Shown here: positions 30,101 through 42,100 of the stretch, in pieces
How positions within the stretch are numbered: position 1 is the stretch's first letter
Layout of the letters: each line of letters starts with the position of its first letter
Assembly: GCA_963402885.1 (NCBI GenBank)
Contig: OY727103.1
Location: forward strand, 9,202,085-9,266,084
Direction: 5' to 3'
DNA from: Antedon bifida
Lineage: Eukaryota; Echinodermata; Crinoidea; Comatulida; Antedonidae
DNA length: 64,000 nt
Made by a program: the position numbers and the translations under genes
The notes under the pieces: generated by a model
What the model was told of the DNA's origin: nothing
Seen by the model: the letters and a program-made list of their open reading frames with translations, nothing else
Databases searched by the model: none

Positions 30101-33100
30101 TTAACATATAGTACAATACCTTCTTACGTTTGAAGGTAAAAAATGAAGCAAAACATAATAATTATCATTAAGCATACTATTACCAGTATGATATACTATT
30201 GCAATTTAACATTTTTGTCAAATTACCCCTTTTGGTGATTCACCATTGGTTATCAGACAGTACAATATCTCTAATTTAAGATCATCACGCTCCAGATAAA
30301 TATTTATCGGTGTGTATCCCTTCTGTGAATAAATCATAAACATAAAATATAAAGATTCTTATTCTTATTGTTAGACACAACTGAAAACATGATTGATTGT
30401 TGTTGTTTTGTGGCTGATGCAATATGAATATTATAAGACATTATTGTGTTCACAAAAACTTCAGATACAGGAATACTCATACTTTTTACTCATACAATTA
30501 TAAGGAATGGCAGAACGTTTGATTGTTTTATATTTGTTGCTCATTCATCAATACTGTATTACAAAAACAAATAATAGGAATTACAGGATGAGAGCAAGAT
30601 GATAACTCTATAAGCTCTAGAGCTTGTTTCCATAAGGACTCCCGACATAAAAAAACAACAAACACCAACAATCTTAATATAACAAGCAAATCCTAATAAA
30701 ATCATAAGTTGCAATGCAGAAGATGTGTTTAAGTGTATATTTGAAATGATTATGGTTTCCAATTCCTTTAAAATATTATGTGACACATATATCGTAAGCA
30801 ACCACATACTTCATTCGTATCCTTATTGATTATTTTGATGCCATTGTTGTAAGTTACATCACACCAAAACATTACATTTTTAAATAGGGTTAAAAATAGA
30901 TAAATAAACATACTTTTGCCGACGTTAGGAACTTATCTGTAGCCACATATTACCTTATTTAGTGCTTTTACGGATGCACCTTGCTTCGTGAGATAGTTTA
31001 CTACTTCTAAGGTAGGTTTCTTTGAACGCATGTGTTCATGCAGCGGGGTGTTTCCGTCCTTTCAAGAAATTATAATCATGAAGTTTATACAAACAGTGTA
31101 TTGCAGCAAATAATTATAGTTAGATTAGATAATGATAAACAAAAAACACACAAAGAAATTGAAATAAAACGTTTTTCTTGTGCATATCCTGTGAACGTAG
31201 ACCAAATTATATCAATGTCTCTTATATTGTAATTTTACAGAATCATAAAAGAATTCATAATCGTGTAGTTTATGCATACAGGTTAACGTAAACATTGCTT
31301 TCTGTCATGATTCTAAATTCAGCTCTTTTATAATGACATGTCCACATAAAACATAGTCAATATACCAATCTCACAATAACTGTAGGATCTTGTTTAATTA
31401 CTACTAAATAATTATTGCAGCAAGTAATTCTAAATAGCTCAATCAATTGTAATTTGATATGAAATAAAGTGGATAAAATATATTTGCGGTGCAGATCATA
31501 CGTACGTTATAGGTGTAATCATATAACTTATTTCTAGACTTATATCACCTTATTTTGTGCTGTCATTAAAGAACCTTGTTTCTTGAGATAGTTTACTACT
31601 TCTAAGGTAGGTTTATTTGAACGCATGTATTCATGCAGCGGGGTGTTTTCGTCCTATAGAGAAAAAAAATTGTATGACGAAGTTTATTATTAAACGTAAA
31701 AAATAACAGTAGCACATACCATGAATATATTGGAATCTATTCGAAAATTAGTATTGTGGTAAGGAGATGTTGAGTGTTATGCAAGATGCAATATGAGATA
31801 GTTAGGTTGTAATTGAAAGTTAGTATTTGTACTGGAATAGAAACGTTTGAACATTCCGCGGCGTGTTCTTCCGGTCATAATTCATTCGTATCCTTTAATA
31901 TTGATTATTTTGATGCCATTGTTGTCAGTGACATCACATCAAAACATTACATTTTTAAATGGGGTAAAAAATAGATAAATAAACATAATTTCGCCGACGT
32001 TAGGTGTATTCATATATCTTATCTGTAGCCATATATTACCTTATTTGGTGCTGTTACGGAAGCACCTTGCTTCGTGAGATAGTCTACTACTTCTAAGATA
32101 GGTTCATTTGAACGCATGTATTCATGCAGCGGGGTGTTTCCGTCCTTTCAAGAAATTATAATCATGAAGTTTATACAAACAGTGTATTGCAGCAAATAAT
32201 TATAGTTAGATAATAATAAAAAATACACACAAAGAAATTTAAATAAAACGTTTTTCTTGTGCATATCCTGTGAACGTAGACCGAATTATAACAATTGTCT
32301 CTTATATTGTAATTTTACAGAATCATAAAAAAAATCATAATCGTGTAGTTTATGCATACAGGTTAACGTAAACATTGCTTTCTGTCACGATTCTAAATTC
32401 AGCTCTTTTATAATGACATGTCCACATAAAACATAGTAAATATCCCAATCTCACAATAACTGTAGGATCTTGTTTAATTACTACTAAATAATTATTGCAG
32501 CAAGTAATTCTAAATAGCTCAATCAATTGTAATTTGATATGAAATAAAGTGGATAAAATATATTTGCGGGGCAGATCATACGTACGTTATAGGTGTAATC
32601 ATATAACTTATTTCTAGACTTATATCACCTTATTTTGTGCTGTTATTGAAGCACCTTGTTTCTTGAGATAGTTTACTACATCTAAGGTAGGTTTATTTGA
32701 ACGCATGTATTCATGCAGCGGGGTGTTTTCGTCCTATAGAGAAAAAAAATTGTATGACGAAGTTTATTATTAAACGTAAAAAATAACAGTAGCACATACC
32801 ATGAATATATTGGAATCTATTCGAAAATTAGTATTGTGGTAAGGAGATGTTGAGTGTTATGCAAGATGCAATATGAGATAGTTAGGTTGTAATTGAAAGT
32901 TAGTATTTGTACTGGAATAGAAACGTTTGAACATTCCGCGGCGTGTTCTTCCGGTCATAATTCATTCGTATCCTTTAATATTGATTATTTTGATGCCATT
33001 GTTGTCAGTGACATCACATCAAAACATTACATTTTTAAATGGGGTAAAAAATAGATAAATAAACATAATTTCGCCGACGTTAGGTGTATTCATATATCTT

Positions 33101-36100
33101 ATCTGTAGCCATATATTACCTTATTTGGTGCTGTTACGGAAGCACCTTGCTTCGTGAGATAGTCTACTACTTCTAAGATAGGTTCATTTGAACGCATGTA
33201 TTCATGCAGCGGGGTGTTTCCGTCCTTTCAAGAAATTATAATCATGAAGTTTATACAAACAGTGTATTGCAGCAAATAATTATAGTTAGATAATAATAAA
33301 AAATACACACAAAGAAATTTAAATAAAACGTTTTTCTTGTGCATATCCTGTGAACGTAGACCGAATTATAACAATTGTCTCTTATATTGTAATTTTACAG
33401 AATCATAAAAAAAATCATAATCGTGTAGTTTATGCATACAGGTTAACGTAAACATTGCTTTCTGTCACGATTCTAAATTCAGCTCTTTTATAATGACATG
33501 TCCACATAAAACATAGTAAATATCCCAATCTCACAATAACTGTAGGATCTTGTTTAATTACTACTAAATAATTATTGCAGCAAGTAATTCTAAATAGCTC
33601 AATCAATTGTAATTTGATATGAAATAAAGTGGATAAAATATATTTGCGGGGCAGATCATACGTACGTTATAGGTGTAATCATATAACTTATTTCTAGACT
33701 TATATCACCTTATTTTGTGCTGTTATTGAAGCACCTTGTTTCTTGAGATAGTTTACTACTTCTAAGGTAGGTTTATTTGAACGCATGTATTCATGCAGCG
33801 GGGTGTTTTCGTCCTATAGAGAAAAAAAATTGTATGACGAAGTTTATTATTAAACGTAAAAAATAACAGTAGCACATACCATGAATATATTGGAATCTAT
33901 TCGAAAATTAGTATTGTGGTAAGGAGATGTTGAGTGTTATGCAAGATGCAATATGAGATAGTTAGGTTGTAATTGAAAGTTAGTATTTGTACTGGAATAG
34001 AAACGTTTGAACATTCCGCGGCGTGTTCTTCCGGTCATAATTCATTCGTATCCTTTAATATTGATTATTTTGATGCCATTGTTGTCAGTGACATCACATC
34101 AAAACATTACATTTTTAAATGGGGTAAAAAATAGATAAATAAACATAATTTCGCCGACGTTAGGTGTATTCATATATCTTATCTGTAGCCATATATTAAC
34201 TTATTTGGTGCTGTTACGGAAGCACCTTGCTTCGTGAGATAGTCTACTACTTCTAAGATAGGTTCATTTGAACGCATGTATTCATGCAGCGGGGTGTTTC
34301 CGTCCTTTCAAGAAATTATAATCATGAAGTTTATACAAACAGTGTATTGCAGCAAATAATTATAGTTAGATAATAATAAAAAATACACACAAAGAAATTT
34401 AAATAAAACGTTTTTCTTGTGCATATCCTGTGAACGTAGACCGAATTATAACAATTGTCTCTTATATTGTAATTTTACAGAATCATAAAAAAAATCATAA
34501 TCGTGTAGTTTATGCATACAGGTTAACGTAAACATTGCTTTCTGTCACGATTCTAAATTCAGCTCTTTTATAATGACATGTCCACATAAAACATAGTAAA
34601 TATCCCAATCTCACAATAACTGTAGGATCTTGTTTAATTACTACTAAATAATTATTGCAGCAAGTAATTCTAAATAGCTCAATCAATTGTAATTTGATAT
34701 GAAATAAAGTGGATAAAATATATTTGCGGGGCAGATCATACGTACGTTATAGGTGTAATCATATAACTTATTTCTAGACTTATATCACCTTATTTTAGAC
34801 TTATATCACCTAGACCAGCTCATTTTACTACTGTCGTCGTTCCGAGTCTTCCGGTCTGGAGTGTCAACATCATTTAGGAAATTATTTGGCCAATTTTGAC
34901 AATAGAACCGGTTGTGTGCAACATTTGCTGCTCATAGCGTGATACAACCACATTACAGCCAGACCAAACAGCTACTGTTTAATAGATGATAACAATCGTA
35001 AAATGTACATATGGTACCAAATGTAATTAGAACAGCAGTTTCACATTACATTAGAATTTTTCGACATGCAGCTAGATAATCTAGAGGTAGGAATCGGGTG
35101 GTTAAAAGCTTCCAGGTTGTACAATGATGTATGGCCGTTTGGGAAACAACCATTTTTGGTGATTGACTACCATATAATAACAATTATTATTAATTAAAGA
35201 TGTATTGCCCCCAAAATCATGAAAAATAAAAAGTTATAAAGTCAGACTTTGAATAGAAAATGTTGCAGTTTTAATGAAATTATTCACTTCCATAAGAAAC
35301 AAGGCCAACAGCCATAAGTCGCGTGCTCTCAGAAAAAAATGAACTTTCAAAAAGTAATGTACTTTAAAACCGACCGACATAGTGAACTATAGAGTCGCGT
35401 CCACGCGACTAAAAAGAACGAAAGAAAATAATGAATTCACTTATTCATTGTCTGGCAGACAATTTTAACATGTTTTGCTTCTTAACATTACATTTTTCAA
35501 ATTTTGGTCAAAGTGAATAACTATTACGGTTCATTAAAATGGCATATTCAACAAAACAAGGCCAACAGCCATAAGTCGCGTGCTAAAACGCATAGTGATA
35601 CCGGACTGACAGACAGACCGACAGACCGACCGACCGACATAGTGAACTATAGAATCGCGTCCACGCGACTAAAAATTAAAACAATTATTTTTGTCAGGGG
35701 GACAATACATCTTTAACTATTTTTATGCATGTATGCATATTTTAATGGATATCTATTGCTCAAATAGATAATACATTCGTAGAAATAAACCTAATATTAT
35801 TGTCAGTGTCTTAGATGGTGAGTATAACATTTTAAAGTACCATGTATTTTGTTCGGATTTTATTTATATGTATTTATTACCATAGTTAATGAAGGTGGCC
35901 TATCTAGTTCTAGTGAAGGAAGGGCCCTCGTTTGTTTTTTATGATCAGTGGCTGTGTAGTAGGGTAGTACACTGGGGTAACATCCTACTCGTATAGAAAG
36001 ATGCACTACTTTCTTTAAAGTGCACATGAGCTAGATCTGTACACTGGACCTACGGTTTATAGTCCTTATCCGAGAAGACTCGTTCTACCGTACCACCAGG

Positions 36101-39100
36101 TCCATGGAGCCCTTTTCGACGTTATGGCTACGGTTCCACTGTCTTAACTGCTCGGCCACTCACTCACTCTATTGGGGAGGGGTTGTAATAAAGGAAACAT
36201 GTAACATTAATCAAATTGCTTATCTGAGAGGGAATTTATTCAAAGCAGGGCGTTGATTCAATAAATTAGTCCCTAGATATATGTATCTGGCAGTGGGGTT
36301 TTCCATCCTATAATGAATTCCTAACCATGATGTTTATATAGGGTCTACATAATCTATAATAGCACTAAGCCAATATGTGTCTATCTCCTCCCAGTAAGTC
36401 CGATACTAGCGCCGTTCGAGATGGGGCACCTTTTAACTCTCTTCTCTCCATTAGTTTATATTATAACTAACAATTTATACGAAAAATGTGCTTTTAGGCC
36501 AATTTCTTGGCAACTGCCGAATGCCGCTTTTGGCAATTCTCGGCCATTTTCCTTCGTCACAAGTAGAACATTCTGGTAAGTAGCAATATTGAGACAGCAC
36601 ATGTGATGTGATCAGCGCAGCTGCAGTTATAATATTATAGCGGCAGAACTCCGTACCCCATTTTAAATAAAACGGGCGGTAGGCCTACAAAACTGTATTC
36701 TTGCTCATGTTTCTACCTCATGCACATCGCTCCCGCCAAACTTAATCCAGCACTCCTTTACCATTTTTCCAAACACCTAATGCAGTGATAACACTAGGCT
36801 AGGTTATGTTTCCCAATAAATACAAGGTCTAGGAAATATCTGAATGCGGGATGATTTGGCCCAGGTGTGACGGGAATCGGCCCACTTTTAGGCCGATATA
36901 ATATCTGACTGCCTGGTTATTTCATTAGCTCCCGGAAGGTGTATGATATGAAATATTGTGAAGTACATTATGGTTACACTGTGTTTTGTTATTTTTTTGG
37001 TTGATTTTTAATTGTTCGTTTTATGTAATTTATTTGCAAGGATGTAGGCGTTTGTATATAAGGAGGTACAAACAATGAGGACGAAGTTGCAGTTTTATTT
37101 ACTTCTTTCTAATTTGGCCTACACTACCACAAAATATATATTGCTATTCATCTTAAAATCAAACCACCAATTATTATTACCTTCACAAATCAAGACATTC
37201 AACTGAACAACGGGAGACTGCAAGAATATTCAACCAAATTCAACAATTATCACTGTTATCCAAACGGAAATGATAATCATACTTTGGAAACTTTTATAAA
37301 AGACGATCATTTACCAGACGACCATGAAATGCAGTATCCTTTTCTTATACCAAATATGAGGACTTATAAATGAAATAGAGATGTTTGCTGGAACAGATAC
37401 TGTTTTCATAATAGTGACATAAAGACAACTATGATTGTGTGTACATTACTACATGTTGTGATGTTACTGATGCGCCATACCATGTGAGACAAGTCACTAT
37501 TGCTGTTAGAATATCGCAAATGCCTATGTAGTGTAGTGTCTCCATACTAGAAAGAAGTCATATTCATGTAATGTATTCATATTATTTTGTTATGTTAAAT
37601 TAAGACCCAATGAAATTAGTTCAAGAATAGTAACTATATTCTAACGAGCTTAAAAAAAAATAGACAGATAAATTGAAGAACTACTATAATTGTAATACAA
37701 ATGTGTGAAAGACAATCGATTATATGACGTCATAATTGTTGAGACGCACTTAGTTATACCATGGAATAATTGTTTGTACAAACACATATCAATCATGGCA
37801 TGTCTGCATAATATAGTTTTTAATTAATTTATTTTTTATTTAATAACTGTTTTTGAATTTGTAATACCTACTTCTAAATAATTCATATTAAATATAAAAG
37901 AGAGGTCATAAATGGAATAGAGATGTTTGCTGGAACCGATAATGTTTTATTAATACTGGCATAATAGACCTCCTAAAATTGTATGTTACCTTATTTTGTG
38001 ACGTTACTGATGCTTCGTCTTGTATGAGATAATCCACTATTTCTATTGTAGGATTGGACCATCGTAAATACAAATGTAGTGGAGTTTCTCCAAACTAGAA
38101 AGAAATCATAACCATGTAGTAGTAAATATCAATTCCAGCTGTAATGCAATCATATATTTCGGTCATGTCACATTGATAATGTTGTAAATTCTACATTGTT
38201 ATGACAAAATCTTCTGAATGTACAAAACAATAAAAACCAGCTAAATTCATTTTTACATTATTTACCACACATAGCTTGTTAAATAGCATACCGTACAGAC
38301 CAACGTCAACGCAACAGTCTACTTGTCTACGCCTTTACAAAATAGGACCCAAATAAAATTATTTCAAGAGTTGATTATTAAATTATATAAACCAACTTAA
38401 AAAGACTAGACAGATAAATTAAAGTGCTACTATAATTATAATACAATGTGTGAATTAATATTAATTGACTTTATGCAATGAAATATTGTTTCAAAAATAC
38501 ATGTCAGAATTATGGCATGTCTTTATTTCTTTCTTTATTCAATAAGTTCTTCTAAAATTCGCAATAAATAATTCAAAATAATTAATATTAATTATAAATT
38601 ACATGTTATAAATGGAATAGAGATGTTTGCTGGAACCGATAATGTTTATTTATACTGGCATAATATACCTACTATTGTATGTTACCTTATTTTGTGATGT
38701 AACTACTGTGCCATGACGTATGAGACAAGCCACTATTTCTATTTTAGGGTTGTCATTGAAAAAATACACATGTAGTGGAGTGTTTCCATTCTAGAAAGAA
38801 ATCAGAAACATGCAGTTTATAAATATCAATTCCAGCAGTAATGCAATCATATTTTTCGGTCATGCCACATTGATAATGGTTGTAAATTCTACATTGTCAT
38901 GACAAAAGTGTAAAAAACAATACAAATCAGCTACATTCATTCGTACTTTATTTACAACACATCTGACTTGTTACATAAAGCATGCTGTACTGACCAACGT
39001 CAACGCAACTAACAATCAGTCTACTTGAAAACCTGTACGCTTGCAAAACGTTCTAGTAAATACTTTTTTATTTCTTACTTATCTATCGTATTTGATTGAA

Positions 39101-42100
39101 TAAAAAAAGAAAATTTACGCCTTTATAAAATAGGACCCAAATAAAATTATTTCAAAAGTTGATTATTATATTATTTAAACCAACTTAAACAAACTAGACA
39201 GATAACTTGAAGTGCTACTATAATTGTAATACAATGTGTGAATTAATAATAATTGACTTTATGCAATGTAATATTGTTTCTAAAAATACATGTCGGTTAT
39301 GGCATGTCTTCATTTCTTTCTTCATTCAATAACTGCTTCTAATATTCGCAATAAATAAATCAAAATAATTAATAATAATTATAAATTACAATAATAAATG
39401 AAATAGAGATGTGTGCTGGAACAGATACTGTGTTCATAATAATGACATAAAAACCACTATGATTATGTGTACATTACTACATGTTGTGATGTTACTGATG
39501 CGCCATACTATGTGAGACAAGTCACTATTGCTGTTAGAATATCGCAAATACATATAAAGTGTAGTGTCTCCATACTAGAAAGAAGTCATATTCATGTAAT
39601 GTATTCATATTTTTTTGTTATGTTAAATTAAGACCCAATGAAATTAGTTCAAGAATAGTAACTATATTCTAACGAGCTTAAAAAAAATAAACAGATAAAT
39701 TGAAGAACTACTATAATTGTAATACAATGTGTGAATGACAATCGATTATATGACGTCATAATTGGTGAGACGCACTTAGTTATACTATGGAATAATTGTT
39801 TTTACAAACACATATCGATCACGGCATGTCTGCATAACATAGTTTTTAATTAATTTATTTTTTATTTAATAACTGTTTTTGAATTTGCAATACCTACTTC
39901 TAAATAATTCAAATAATTATAAAAGAGACGTCATAAATAGAATAGAGATGTTTGCTTGAACCGATAATGTTTCATTAATACTGGCATAATAGACCTCCTA
40001 AAATTGTATGTTACCTTATTTCGTAACGTTACTTCTGCGCCGTGTTGTACGAGATAATCCACTATTTCTATTGTAGGATTGTAACATCGTAAATGCATAT
40101 GTAGTGGAGTGTCTCCATGCTAGAAAGAAATCATAATCATGTAGTAGTAAATATCAATTACAGCTGTAATGCAATCATATATTTTGGTCATGCCACATTG
40201 ATAATGGTTGTAAATTGTACATTGTTATGACAACATCTTCTGAATGTACAAAACAATAAAAATCAGCTAAATTCATTTGTACATTATTTACCACACATAG
40301 CTTGTTACATAGCATACCGTACTGACCAACGTCAACGCAACAGTCTACTTTTCTACGCCTTTTTAAAATAGGACCCAAATAAAATTATTTCAAGAGTTTA
40401 TTATTATATTATATAAACCAACTTAAACAAACTATACAGATAAATTAGTGCTACTATAATTGTAATATAATGTGTGAATTAATATTAATTGACTTTATGC
40501 AATGTAATAATATTGTTTCTAAAAATACATGTCGGTTATGGCATGTCTTCATTTCTTTCTTCATTCAATAATTGCTTCTAAAATTCGCAATAAATAAATC
40601 AAAATAATTAATAATAATTATAAATTACAAATAATAAATGAAATAGAGATGTTTGCTGGAACAGATACTGTTTTCATAATAATGACATAAAGACCACTAT
40701 GATTGTGTGTACATTACTACATGTTGTGATGTTACTGATGCACCATACTATGTGAGACAAGTCACTATTGCTGTTAGAATATCGCAAATACCTATGTAGT
40801 GTAGTGTCTCCATACTAGAAATAAGTCATATTCATGTAATGTATTCATATTTTTTTGTTATGTTAAATTAAGACCCAATGAAATTAGTTCAAGAATAATA
40901 ATTATATTCTAACCAGCTTAAAAAAAATAGACAGATAAATTGAAGAACTACTATAATTGTAATACAAATGTGTGAATGACAATAAATTATATGACGTCAT
41001 AATTGGCGAGACGTACTTAGTTATACTATGGAATAATTGTTTTTACAAACACATATCGATCATGGCATGTCTGCATAATATAGTTTTTAATTAATTTATT
41101 TTTTATTTAATAACTGTTTTTGAATTTGTAATACCTACTTCTAATAAATAATTCATATTAAATATAAAAGAGACGTCATAAATGGAATAGAGATGTTTGC
41201 TTGAACCGATAATGTTTCATTAATACTGGCATAATAGACCTCCTAAAATTGTATGTTACCTTATTTTGTGACGTTACTGATGCTTCGTCTTGTATGAGAT
41301 AATCCACTATTTCTATTGTAGGATTGGACCATCGTAAATACAAATGTAGTGGAGTTTCTCCAAACTAGAAAGAAATCATAACCATGTAGTAGTAAATATC
41401 AATTCCAGCTGTAATGCAATCATATATTTCGGTCATGTCACATTGATAATGTTGTAAATTGTACATTGTTATGACAACATCTTCTGAATGTACAAAACAA
41501 TAAAAATCAGCTAAATTCATTTGTACATTATTTACCACACATAGCTTGTTACATAGCATACCGTACTGACCAACGTCAACGCAACAGTCTACTTTTCTAC
41601 GCCTTTTTAAAAAAGGATCCAAATAAAATTATTTCAAGAGTTTATTATTATATTATATAAACCAACTTAAACAAACTATACAGATAAATTAGTGCTACTA
41701 TAATTGTAATATAATGTGTGAATTAATATTAATTGACTTTATGCAATGTAATATTGTTTCTAAAACACATGTCGGTTATTGCATGCCTTCGTTTATTGTT
41801 TCATTCAATAACTGCTTCTAAAATTCACAATTAATAATTCTAAATAATTAATTTTAATTATAAATGACAAATTATAAATGAAATAGAGATGTTTTCTGGA
41901 TCAGAAAGGCCTACTGTTTTCATAATAACAATCAGTATGATTGTGTGTACATTAACAAAGTATTTTGTGACGTTACTGATGCGCCGTGTTGTATGAGATA
42001 ATCCACAATTTCTGTTGTAGGGTTGGCACATAGTAAATACACATGTAGTGTAGTGTATCCAAACTAGAAAGAAATCATAATCACGTAGTTTATAAATATC

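Larger units (their letters stand above)
30830..34800 (-). repeat. Tandem array of 1,080-bp units, two ankyrin exons each
   Basis: A1 donors sit at 32,040, 33,120 and 34,200, exactly 1,080 bp apart; A2 exons sit at 31,549, 32,629 and 33,709. From about 31,690 the units are almost identical: by eye I found only two substitutions between the 32-33 kb and 33-34 kb units (t/a in an A2 exon, c/a at the 34,200 donor). The array ends abruptly near 34,795. Confidence 0.93.
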
